Shown one piece after another: positions 43,897 to 54,673 of a DNA stretch of 64,000 nucleotides. The first letter of the stretch is position 1. Each line of letters begins with the position of its first letter. The translations under genes and the position numbers were made by a program. Location: contig LUVW01000001.1 in assembly GCA_001661515.1 (NCBI GenBank), positions 1,134,052 through 1,198,051 of the forward strand. The letters run 5' to 3'. The notes beneath the pieces were generated by a model that was given only the letters and a program-made list of their open reading frames with translations, searched no databases and had not been told where the DNA came from. Origin of the DNA: Capniomyces stellatus (Eukaryota > Kickxellomycota > Harpellomycetes > Harpellales > Legeriomycetaceae).

Positions 43897-45369
43897 ATGG
43901 AGAATCACGAGACTGCAGAAAATCTAGCAAGTGTAAAACACATCATACTTGTATTGTCAGGCAAAGGGGGTGTAGGAAAATCGTCAGTAACGGTTCAATT
44001 GGCGGTGTCATTGGCAAATTTAGGGAAAAGAGTGGGCGTACTAGATATCGATCTATGCGGACCGAGCATACCACGAATGTTAGGCTTGGAAAACCACAAG
44101 ATTCATCAAGCCTCTTCAGGGTAAGCACCATTATTTATAGCCGTTAAGACTGCCGGCGCTTTCAAAGCAGCTAATTTAAACTAAACGGCGCGGGTAAAAC
44201 AAATGGCAAACATAGTTGGATTCCAGTGTACACAGATTCGAGTAAAAGTCTAGCATGCATGTCAATCGGATTTTTGCTGCCAGACAAAAACTCTTCAGTG
44301 GTTTGGAGAGGCCCTAAAAAGACCTGTAAGTACTCATAAACTTGACAGCTGTGTATCGCTATTTCTGCTATTATCAGTTCTTTTCAGTATAATTTTTATT
44401 ACTATAAATTTTATTGAATTTCCGCAGGCTATTGCTTGCTATATAAACAATCCAGTATAAATGCAACGATACAGTTTTTCTAACAACACTGCACTTGAAA
44501 TAAACAAAATGTACTTTGTAGCCATGATAAAACAGTTTTTGAGCGATGTTTACTGGGGAGATATCGACTACTTGATAATAGACACACCACCAGGAACATC
44601 CGATGAGCACCTGGCTGTTGTGGAGCAGCTCCAGCATCTGAAACCGGATGGCGCTGTTCTTGTTACCACACCTCAAGTAAATTGCTGGGTTTTTACAGAT
44701 TGTATATGCATTATTTACCCCAACACGGTATGTTTTAAACTTTGATATATTTGTAAATATGTACATATAGGCCGTATCCTTGTCTGACGTAAGAAAAGAG
44801 CTTGATTTTTGCCGTAAGGTGGATCTACCAATATTGGGTGTGGTTGAAAATATGAGTGGCTATGTCTGTTCACATTGTTCGGTAAGAGTTTTATTTGTTT
44901 CTATATAGGTTCGGTGAGCTTTTTTTTTGCAGCTTTTATATAAATAAATTGCCATTTGGAATAATTCCCAACCAATTTCAAATCCACTTTTACAAATAGG
45001 AGTGCACAAACATATTCTCAAGCGGAGGCGGGAAGAGTATGGCTGAGGAGTTCGGTATCCCATTTCTAGGTTAGTTTGATTTGAATTAGGCTTTGCCTTG
45101 CGCAGCTTAAAGTGCTTTGTCTCGCATCCTTGTATTTCCAAAATTAAACAGGTAGTTGAAACTGTGCAAAATTGGCTTATTTAACTTTATTTTTCATAGG
45201 AAGTGTTCCAATTGACCCAAAGCTCGTTGGTTTATTAGACAGCTCCACCAACTCTAGCACAGCCGAAAACCGGTCTGAAGGCTTTATAGAGGCTTACAAA
45301 ACGTCTTCACTTTCCCCTATTTTCTTGGAAATTGGCAAAGCTCTTGATTCTCATGTCAACAACTGCTGA
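43897..45369 (+). CDS. CFD1: Cfd1/NUBP2 P-loop scaffold ATPase of cytosolic Fe-S cluster assembly
   Basis: Six exons (43897-44120, 44216-44325, 44522-44676, 44771-44881, 45000-45069, 45200-45369) total 279 residues, close to yeast Cfd1 and human NUBP2. Cfd1 pairs with Nbp35 as the scaffold that builds 4Fe-4S clusters for cytosolic and nuclear proteins. The deviant Walker A motif GKGGVGKSS is at about residues 24-32, followed by [18 protein letters not shown]. Next come VVWRGPKK, then [20 protein letters not shown], then [10 protein letters not shown]. The joined exons 4 and 5 give [19 protein letters not shown], with the CxxC pair that ligates the shared cluster. It lacks the N-terminal four-cysteine ferredoxin-like extension of Nbp35, so it is the Cfd1 branch. 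Every junction phase is consistent (2, 1, 0, 0, 1), and introns are 94-196 bases. The gene is intron-dense compared with its neighbours. Confidence 0.93.
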
Positions 45370-45809
45370 AGCAACTGGAAATAAAAATAAAAATTTCCAC
45401 ATGCTTGTTACCCCCCCCCCCCCCCCCCCNNNNNNNNNNNNNCCCCCCCCCCCCCCACACGCATAGATATACATAGATACACACTTACCCATAATATTTT
45501 TTGTATACTGGTGAGTATACTGTATGTGGTATATGTATGTACACGATAGTAAAAAATGAGTATATGGTGGAGTGTTTCAGTAACACTTTGATTCATATTG
45601 GCTGATTTTCTGTTTCCTTCCGGGGTCATTCCCTTCTCTTTCTTTTTCTATTTATTTGTGCAGTTTATTGGCAACTGAATCAATATAATCAAAATATAAA
45701 TTATAAAATACTATTTCTATTTCAAAATATCTGTGTCTCCATTAACCAAAATACCACTCCGATTAATTAAATCGTCCGTGATTGATGAGCATCGGTTCAA
45801 AAAAGTGAG
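45370..45809. other. Intergenic region with poly-C and assembly gap
   Basis: The stretch holds the poly-C/N block at 45411-45456, then AT-rich DNA. One copy of the TTTATTGGCAAC motif lies near 45664. No genes are seen. Confidence 0.6.
45411..45456. repeat. Poly-C run interrupted by 13 unknown bases
   Basis: Nineteen C precede 13 N (45430-45442), and fourteen C follow. The gap almost certainly marks a homopolymer that the assembly could not cross, so its true length is unknown. Confidence 0.95.
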
Positions 45810-45891
45810 CGTCACCTGCAGGATTCGAACCTGCGCTCCCAAAGGGAAATGGCTTAGCAGGCCACCGCGTTAACCACTCCGCCAAAGTGAC
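45810..45891 (-). tRNA. tRNA-Ser (anticodon GCU)
   Basis: The minus strand folds as a class II tRNA with no intron. The acceptor stem is GTCACTT paired with AGGTGAC, the anticodon loop is CTGCTAA (anticodon GCT), and a long variable arm follows (about TTCCCTTTGGGAG), as in serine tRNAs. The T arm has GCAGG, TTCGAAT, CCTGC. The discriminator base is G at 45810, as expected for serine. Internal A and B boxes are intact (TGGCGGAGTGG region and GGTTCGAATCC), so the gene looks functional and would read AGC and AGU codons. Confidence 0.95.
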
Positions 45892-46906
45892 CAATACAAG
45901 TTACGAACTTACTTCAATGATATCGGTGTGGTATGAAAAACCACGTAGTATAAACACATACTGGGTGAGCTATGAGTTGAAGATTTCGCCCCTTGTAGTT
46001 TTTAATCAATTCATAGTAAACACGTAGTGTGTTCATTTATTTATATTAAGTTATATATTAAGGTATGGCAGTAGCCATGTTAATATCATTAATCAATATT
46101 TTCTTTATTTCATAGTTTCAATATATATTATAGTTTATAAATAGTTATATAGGTAAGAACCATTGTGATATCAGTAAGGAAGACGACAGGAAGTTGTAAA
46201 TAAAAAGGAACAGCCGAGAGACAAAAAGGGAGGATTATCAGCTAGTAGGATATCGTATCGGATAATATCAGATAGTATTTTATTATATCATATAATATAG
46301 TTTGGTCAGGTTTTACTTGTATGCGCCTTAGGAAAAAGATAGTATAAGAGGGTTTTATAAGATATGTGATATCTTGATAGCTGATTCTATTATAATTTTA
46401 TATATTTGCTGTCCGATAAAAATCACTAAATAGGTAAAATATACTGTTATCCAGTTTGTAAGATATAAACGCGACGGAATTGGTAGAGCAGTTGGAGAAT
46501 ATCAAAATAAACCACGACAATTTTGTCTGATATAGAATACGACCAAAGCTAGTGTGTTTATTTGCTATTTTATTCATGTGATTTATTGGCAACAGAACCA
46601 ACACAACACAACCAAACATACAGTATTAACACCTACTTTGAAGAAACAAAACGCCAGTAGGAATGTACTGTGAAAGGACACGTTATGCCTCTCATTCCTT
46701 GTAAAAACAATAATCTTTTGCTGGTAAACACCGTTCAAGTGGATATATTTACTTGTTTATTGTAACGGATAGCATCCTTAAACTCCAATAGTAATAACCA
46801 AATCAACTGACGTACACAGTAAATTGAAACAAGTAAAAAACAGAACCAAGCTAAGTAAGGCTTGTGGTGAGTAAATTAATGCAGAAGCGGCTATATGTAC
46901 AAATAA
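45892..46906. other. Upstream flank of the tRNA gene with LTR-junction-like motif
   Basis: About 1 kb between the tRNA gene and the stop of the SQOR gene. The sequence is AT-rich, with a cluster of GATATC and ATAATATCA-like words at about 46250-46400. At 46574-46618 it has TGTGATTTATTGGCAACAGA followed by ACCAACACAACACAACC. No coding frame is supported. It might be a decayed LTR, but neither repeat ends nor coding remains can be shown. Confidence 0.45.
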
Positions 46907-48241
46907 CTAATTGGAATTAAATGGGTTGATTAGTGGTCGCAGTTTGCCTGGACCATTCCAGTCGCCCTTGATGTGTAGCTTTCTATAAATCTCAGGGATA
47001 ACATCAGCAGTTAGCCAGTATGAAAACGACCTTTCCTTAGCTTGGTTGAAAAAGAACGACTCTAAAGGCTTTCCAGTGAATCCGCTAAATTCTGCTAAAA
47101 CAACAGAGTTCTTTCCTGTGATCAAAGGACATGATGTGTAGCCGTTGTAGTACTCGATTGGGTCGGCTTTACCTGTGGTGATTCTGTTATACAAGTTTGT
47201 TTTTACAACGTAGGCTTGCACAATGGCGGCGGCGGCTGTTTTGGATGTAGGAATGTTGGTACAGTCACCAATAGCAAAGATGTTGTCGTACTTTTTGTGT
47301 TGCATAGTGTTCTGATTAACATCAACAAACCCAGAAGCATCGGCAAGCTTACTGTTTTTTAGAAAGTCATATGCCTTCATTGGGGGTGATACATGCAGCA
47401 TATCGTACGGCTGTTGGACTATTTGGCCAGCGTTTGGACCCGCGCCTAGAACCTTGAAGCTTGCTACTTTCTTCTGTGAGTCAACCTCAACCAAATTGTG
47501 TAATAGGTTCACTTCGATTCCGCGCTTGTTTGCTACCCCCCACATTGACTCGGCATACTTGTCTATTCCAAATATTTTTCCAATGCCGCTGTAGTACTTT
47601 ACATTGGATTTTTCTCTAATCCCCACGTCTCTGAAATGCTCTTCGGACAAGTAGGCAATTTTTTGCGGAGCTCCTGGGCACTTGATGGGGGTGTCCGGCA
47701 TTGTAAATATAGCGTTTCCGCCTTTAAACTCTTTGATGAACTGTGCGGTTTTCAAAACCGTGTCGGCAGAGTAATTACTGCAAACACCATCCTTTCCCAA
47801 CGTCTCTTCAAGGCCTTTAACGGCAGAGAAATTCAGCTCAATTCCGGCTGCAATAACCAGATACTCATAACCCACCTCTGTTCCATCGGTCAGCTTTACA
47901 GTACGATTGTCAGGATCAATAGACTCAACTTTGTTTTTAAACCAGTCAGCTCTCTCAGGAATGGCGTCGGCCATTTTTGTAGAGGATTGCTCGAACTTCT
48001 TCAGCCCTGCACCAACCAGTGTCCAAAGAGGTTGCTGATAATGGTTTTCGGCAGGCTCGATAACAGCCAGCTCTCCCTTACCAAGCTTTTTAGAAAGTGT
48101 TGAGGAAATTGAAACACCGCCTGTACCATTTCCAATACACAGAACTTTATACGACTTTGCTACGGGTGACTGCGAGTAAGCCCCTTGTGCTGTGGTGGCT
48201 CGGAGAACCTTTGATGTTCTTAAAATTCTGGGTGCGTTCAT
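46907..48241 (-). CDS. Mitochondrial sulfide:quinone oxidoreductase (SQOR/Hmt2 type)
   Basis: A single exon of 444 residues. It is the FAD enzyme of the inner mitochondrial membrane that oxidises sulfide and passes electrons to ubiquinone. A basic N-terminal leader (MNAPRILRTSKVLRATTAQG) fits import into mitochondria. The FAD motif CIGNGTGGVSISSTL is at about residues 35-49. It is followed by EPAENHYQQPLWTLVGAG, characteristic of type II SQOR, and YLVIAAGIELNFSAVKGL. The two catalytic cysteines are in IKCPGAPQKIAYL (about residue 189) and in the C-terminal YTSCPLITG. The second FAD motif is NIFAIGDCTNIPTSKTAAA. The C-terminal helix region SYWLTADVIPEIYRKLHIKG contacts the membrane in the family. 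Length matches fission yeast Hmt2 and human SQOR. Nothing is broken. Confidence 0.95.
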   Translation of the reverse strand: MNAPRILRTSKVLRATTAQGAYSQSPVAKSYKVLCIGNGTGGVSISSTLSKKLGKGELAVIEPAENHYQQPLWTLVGAGLKKFEQSSTKMADAIPERADWFKNKVESIDPDNRTVKLTDGTEVGYEYLVIAAGIELNFSAVKGLEETLGKDGVCSNYSADTVLKTAQFIKEFKGGNAIFTMPDTPIKCPGAPQKIAYLSEEHFRDVGIREKSNVKYYSGIGKIFGIDKYAESMWGVANKRGIEVNLLHNLVEVDSQKKVASFKVLGAGPNAGQIVQQPYDMLHVSPPMKAYDFLKNSKLADASGFVDVNQNTMQHKKYDNIFAIGDCTNIPTSKTAAAAIVQAYVVKTNLYNRITTGKADPIEYYNGYTSCPLITGKNSVVLAEFSGFTGKPLESFFFNQAKERSFSYWLTADVIPEIYRKLHIKGDWNGPGKLRPLINPFNSN

Positions 48242-51200
48242 TTTTTTTATCTCTTATGAATTTTATTTTTTTGCCTATTGTAGAGGTAAAAGTCTAAGGT
48301 TTGGATACGCAAGGTATTATTAACTTAACCTAGCGTTACGAACAATTAAATGAATTCCTCGAAAGAAAAAGAAATACAAGTCTAAAATGAATGATTAAAG
48401 CCCTGGACCTAGAGGTGGGCCTAGCCCGACCTTTATACAACACGAAACCAAACTTCTGTATAGCAAGTTTTTTTTTTCTTTCAGTAACATATTTTTCAAT
48501 AAATAAATAAAAAACACATATATATTGCTATTTTACTGATTTGGCCTTAGCTCGCCTTTGAAAATTCCAATATTTAAATTGTGAAGCCAAGTCCAATGAG
48601 CTTGCTGGGTGATTGTGTCATTTGAGCCAGAACGTAGCAAATTGTATTTCAAAATAATAGCAGAATCAATTTATTGATTGTACTCGCTTCTTTTTAGGGT
48701 TACAACCTTGACATTCGTTTAATAAAGCCAGGACAGCATTAATTCGTCTGATTAGACAAACCTATGAATACACACCAACTTTGAAAGAATCATAGTATTC
48801 GAGATTCTTACTTGAAAAACAACCAAAAACAAGCCTATTCTTTATTCTTGCTTTAATTTGTTTTGTTGTAGGACCAATCCACTATACTTTGTCAACTGAA
48901 CTAAAAACCAAATCTACGAATTTCAATAATAATAACAATAATAATAATAATAATAAACCAATTCTACTGCACTTTTTGAACCAAGAGCAAGATTTGCTAT
49001 CAACCAATATAAACATGCTTAGCTTTACTGAAATCTAAGCATGCATATACACCCAAGCGTGTGATTAGCCTTAGGCATCAAGTTGATCATGTAGCTGTGT
49101 ATGTATGTTTTACTGAACAGGATATCCTTTACTAAACGCAACGTCACGTATTTACACTAAAAGATTCTTGGTAAACAAATACCGGTTTACGGTTAAAATT
49201 AAAAACAACAGCACTACTATAGCCGGTGGTAGCCTGAAGTGGTTAATAATAATGGCGTTGCACTTGATTACCCCACATCATTATTCGTTATTGTTGGGCT
49301 CCAATTCGCCATTTTCCGCACTAACTATGCTTTCAGCAATCGGATCAATCCTTTGGATGGATTGCCTTGGTTGTTTATTATATCAGTGAAATATACTTTG
49401 CCTGGAGCAGGATTCCATCAATGATTTGTAGTTTATTTTTCACTTTGTCGTTTTGCCAGGCCAAACTCATGATTGCATTAGATGAGACTTGAAAGCAGGA
49501 TCTATAATATTTAAAGGTAGCAGCAACAGGCAAACGAGCGAGTTTGGCGATATTATTCGTGCTTTTTGTCATTTGTTTTGCCTTCAGATATTTTTCATTT
49601 ATTGAAATTTTCCATCACACATTTTGAAATGAATAATTATACATTATTAATCCAATGCAATTTCACCATTATTAGCAAATATTGCGCAATTAAAGCATTA
49701 TTTCCTGTTACCTGCACTTAGTTCTGTTAAATCTCACTTTTTATCATTATCATTAAATGGTGCTTTTTTATTTTGGCATACAATATTCAATGAAAAAAAA
49801 AAAGCTTCCTACAATAAAAAAAAAGAATGAGTTTACAACCTTAAACTCAAACAGACAATTTCTTTTATACAAACAGTTCCTTAAATCAGATCAGTTCATA
49901 ATTAGCTAGCTAAGCCATCCACTTTAAAAATGCTAGCATTTGTTAGCAGCTCATTACGCTTGAACCGATTTTTTAAAGGCCCTACCTGCACTACATCCTT
50001 TACTCACAAATCGCCACTATATAAACTGCGAAAACACCAAACTCCTATAATTATACATCCAGAAACGACCTAAACGCTGTTGATCTGGCCAACCAAGGAT
50101 GTGCACGTCCGTGTGCTATAGAGAGCCCTCGGATTTTGTAATTACTTTACACAGTTGAGTAGTTAACACCGATTATGAGCTTGCAATAAACACACATTCT
50201 TCAATATCAAATTCAAGCCAGTTCTGACGTTTTTTATTTATTGAAATATAGCTCCGACATTTTTATTGTTGATTGAATTGATACGTTGTCTAAAATTTTG
50301 GGTACTTGTGATAATAAGGGCATAACCTGCTGTGGTAATTTTTGCGTATTGACTCGGTTATTTTAAATATTTAGCCTAGCTGGCTCACATATCAACATTT
50401 AAAATTACAATATAGCATTACTATATCCAAGTATATTGTCCTTCTCATCTTTCTGTGGAGGTAAGGAGGGGGGTGGTTTAACTTTTCTATATGTATCTGC
50501 TTTTAGTGACTGTATCACCACCAGAAAAATCACTTAATACTTTGCTTACTCTGTTTATCGATAACATGTAACACACATACACGTGTACATGACCATTTAG
50601 CTGGCATGAAGTCACATCCTTCCATATCCTGCGACATTGCTCGATTATTAGTCTAGACACCATCTTACACAGTCTTGCAGAGTCAAGCTTTAAGTGATTG
50701 GCTATAGCCCAAGTTTTCTTCGATTCAATGCAGAAAGGTTAGTATGCATTTCAACTGTTGCTAGAAGCTTTCTGGCTATGTATATCCTTGTCTAAGCGCA
50801 CAGCTTGATTGGCGAAAAATTGATAACGCGATGCACAGACTGGACTATACTGTGGTTTAAGGTAAAGCCCACATACTATGGTCAATTGATTTGATTATTA
50901 GCAGTGTTGTGAACGCATAGATGAGTGAGTAACAACGACAACTAAAATTTGTGTAGTGAAATTACTGATGCTAAATATAGAACACGAGAACTTTACATTT
51001 AATTGTGTAATCAAAACATATGACACGTAAAAGCCCAGATAAAGAAAAGTTTTTGGTTATTTAAGTCCAGATAATAACAGCAATGCTGTGCATATTAAAC
51101 ATAAAGATCAGAATTCAAAATTATTGCAGAATATCTTTAATGACCACTTTTAAAATACACCGTTTCGTTTTTGTAAATTGGTTGATTTATCCTGATGGCT

Positions 51201-54200
51201 TTTTTCAAACCCTCTTACCAATTTGATAATTGGCTATAAAAAGGAAAAACCAAGCTTACAGTAAGCACAGATAAAATGTAAGGTTAAAGTGAAGAAGGTC
51301 AACTATTATATCAAGCGAAGGTGTAAATAGTAAATGTATATAAAACAAAAATGTAAACGCATCAATTGTTAATAGGCTGGCGTTCAGTCTTTACTGCGCA
51401 AGCTTCTTGGCGAGATAGTTTGTTAAAGAAGAAAAGCGGGAAAGTGTTTAAATAAAGATATTGGGCCGGCTTTTATTCTGGCCGCTGTTATACGCTTGCT
51501 TATTTTTGAAATATACCTCCAACCGGATTTATGAGGCTAAGCCTCTTGTATATATTACCGATCTGCTCAAAGCGTTTTGCCTATATTTGTAACCACAAAG
51601 TGTTGCCAGATGTTTATTTTGGGTCAGATCGCTTTATAAAAATAGGACTTTGTTGCTCAAGCATACAAGTAGGCTATATGCATTGTATTTCTAACATAAT
51701 GCTTAGGTTTAATAACGGACTTTTTAGCAACCGCAGTCTTTTTTTATTATCATTGGTAATAAGAAAGATAACTATTACTTTAGAGTAGTCTTTTTAGTTA
51801 TTTAATTGGATCAAGAATTTTTGAAGGGATTCAAAGCTGATTCATTACTTGTAGCTTGATTTATCGAATTTGCAACTTGCTTTGTAATATCCCAAAGGCA
51901 TTTTTTTTATTGATTTCCGGAGACATTTTTTTACTTTTATGTCTGGTGGCATTTTTCAAAACGGAAAGTTTTCATTCCTGAACAAAATAGCCTTTGCCTT
52001 CAAGAATTTACGCAGTGGAGAAACAAAAGCAGCTTTTTTAGAATTGGTCCAATTAATTAAAGTCTATTTTTGATTACTTTTTTTTTTAATGAAACTGTGG
52101 CATTTGATTCCTTTGTTTTGTTTTTTATTGTGAACATTTGATTGCTTTTTTAGCTCTTTTTTTCTTTCACGAAGATGATAATTTAGTGTCAGACTATTTA
52201 GGCTTTTGGAAAAGAAGTCAATCGTTTCGACTCAAAATCAATAACAAGCCTCCATTACTAAAACGATCTGACGTGTAGATATTCCAAAAAGGGAATAAGT
52301 GATCCAAAACATTCGTATCGAATCGGATATAAAAATTAATTATTACTTTCAGTAGAGAATAAATAAAGTTGAAAAAATTATAAATTTCTAGTTTAAAAAG
52401 GGATGGAGTAAACATCTAGATGTTAGTAATTCAACAAAAAAAACAACAATTCCATGGCCCAATAGAGTATTTGGGGAGAGGGGGATCTTTAAGGACAGCT
52501 TTTGTAGCAGGTTAATTAACCCAGTCATCACTTTAGTTGGTAGTAAAACTAATGCAGTGGGGTAGATATACAAGAGCACGGTCGTTTGATTTTCAAACAG
52601 TTGCTGTAGTGCAAATAAAGCACTTCTTAGCGACCGCTCATGCTAGAGTCTACTAAAAAAGCACTGTATAGCGGAGGGAGAGGATGCGACAGTCAATCAT
52701 ATGGTATTCAAGTAAATGTGGACTTTTTCGTCCTTGTTTACAGAGTGACAGCTAAATGTATAAACCGATTTGTGTTCTGTGTTTGGCACTTGGGTTGCAG
52801 GTCTACTATCGCAGTTCTTAGCTGTAGGTTCTTTTTTTAAATTCTTGTTTGAAAAAAGGATGAACATAGCCATGCGTAATATCCCTTAATTACAAATTCC
52901 AACTCTAAGTGCGACAATAAAAAATGAATGTATAATTTCAATAAGTAGAAAAATAAATGAACGTAGAAGCCAAAGTTGGATGATTCAGGTTTCAAGTAAT
53001 GAGAAACATCTAAGAAAATCATCCACTGTAGTTGAAAAAGTAAAAGCAAGTGGTTGGAGACAGCAGGAAGTTAGGTAGGAATTGGTGCCTCTTTTCCAAA
53101 AAGAGAATGAAATTTACAATTACATAAACCATAACAACAAAGAGCAGATACTATTGACGAAAGGCAGGTAATTGTGAGGGGGTTTTTTTATTGCATTTTA
53201 AAATTTTATTGTGGTTTTATGTAAAAATTGGAAAACTAAATATTTGTAATGATCAAAAAAATCAAGGACTAAAATTTTCATTGCTAAAAAATGTATCACA
53301 GGCTAATAGCTTAGCAAAAACGCCACAGGTTTAAACGCTCAAACTGAACAAATTATACTAATAATAGAATGGCTTAACAAAGTGATACTAAAGCACGTCA
53401 ATTAAATCCTTTGTCGCTCAATGATTTGTTATTTCAAATGTAATGGGCAAAATAGTTTCTAATTTACTCGAACATAATTTTTCCTGTGTTACTAACAAAA
53501 GGCAAATGGTATCCAAGTGCAGTATTGTTGGCGAATCAAAATAATGAAAAAAAACAACACCGTGACCAATGATGGATGTCAACTAATAGTCATTATAAAC
53601 CAGCCTAAAGTCAATCGAACTGTTCGAACCTTTAAAAGTAATCTGCGTATATAACGTCCAGCTTCTCATTGAGTTTATGTTATGTAACCAGCATCTTTAT
53701 TAATTCACGTATATAAAGAAGTGTGGTTTGTTGAGCTAATAAAAAACGTCGAGATTTGGGTGTCAATGATATTAGCCAAATTAAAAAACCACTTTGGTTT
53801 TTTTTGTTCAACTTCGCAAACAAAGTGTCAAAGTTATTTGGCGAGGATTTCAAATGGTGATTCTTTCACATTGATTGATGCTGAGAATTGCACTCTTTTT
53901 AATATTTTTTCCATCTTCTCCCTATAATTTAAAAAAAAGGCCATCAAAAAAAGTTTTCCCAAAGTAACTTGGGGGGGCTTCGGAAACGCTCTCAAAAAAC
54001 CAAGGGCAGTTTTAATTATAAGCCGAACTTTGGCTTAGCTGTGAACTTGGTAGTTGACCAAATAGTTAATGAAAAGGGTAATTGTAATTAGCCAAGTTGG
54101 AAATTAAATGGGGGTTGGGTTGGACATTAAAGAGTGATTATGTTATGCAGCTTACTGCTATAAAGGCGTTTCTAGTAGTTAAATTTCAATTAAATAAACT

Positions 54201-54673
54201 ATTATGCTTATTTATATCACACCTTATTTTTAGTTTTTAGTTTCTAGTTTTTATCAATCAAAATTAAGTTTGAAGCCTCAACTTAGCCCACTTTAATTAT
54301 TCTGGAAAACCCTCCTACTTTATAAACAACTAAATATAACTTCGATAGAACCTCCTTTAAAAAAAATCTTGTTTTCAAAGATTTAACACGGAGGATTTGT
54401 TTTATTATTAGAAGGAACCAATTGGCCACACAAATCAAAAATTCGAAGCTCACCCCTACTTAAAAGAGGATATAGCATAAATCTTGCAATAAACTGATTA
54501 CAGTACGCACACGCACACATAAATAGATATAACTACTATACGCAAAAATCAGCACACATCGGTACCAGCAAACTATACATGTGATTATAACATCAGCTAC
54601 CATTTTATTTTAGCTTCAATTATAGAGTAAAGGTTGCTAAGAGTACATTTCGAACAATCTTTAAACGAAAGTA
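48242..54673. other. 6.4 kb gene-poor region
   Basis: I see no gene in this long stretch. Its first few hundred bases are the promoter of the SQOR gene, and the last part is the promoter of the RGS gene. It has an AAT/AAC repeat at about 48926-48955 and a perfect 9-base inverted repeat at 49014-49043. The patch at about 50550-50900 has less biased composition. Frames at 49168-49389, 51531-51788, 52640-52840 and 53721-53927 are short and have no recognisable features. Confidence 0.55.
49014..49043. repeat. Perfect 9-base inverted repeat
   Basis: CATGCTTAG and CTAAGCATG are separated by 12 bases, allowing a short hairpin. It is intergenic and of unknown role. Confidence 0.65.

Noticed and set aside
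51531..51788. 85-codon frame with hydrophobic residues
   Set aside because: Isolated, no family features, composition of AT-rich spacer; treated as chance.
53610..53640. GTTCGAACC resembling a tRNA T arm
   Set aside because: No acceptor, D or anticodon stems can be paired around it.
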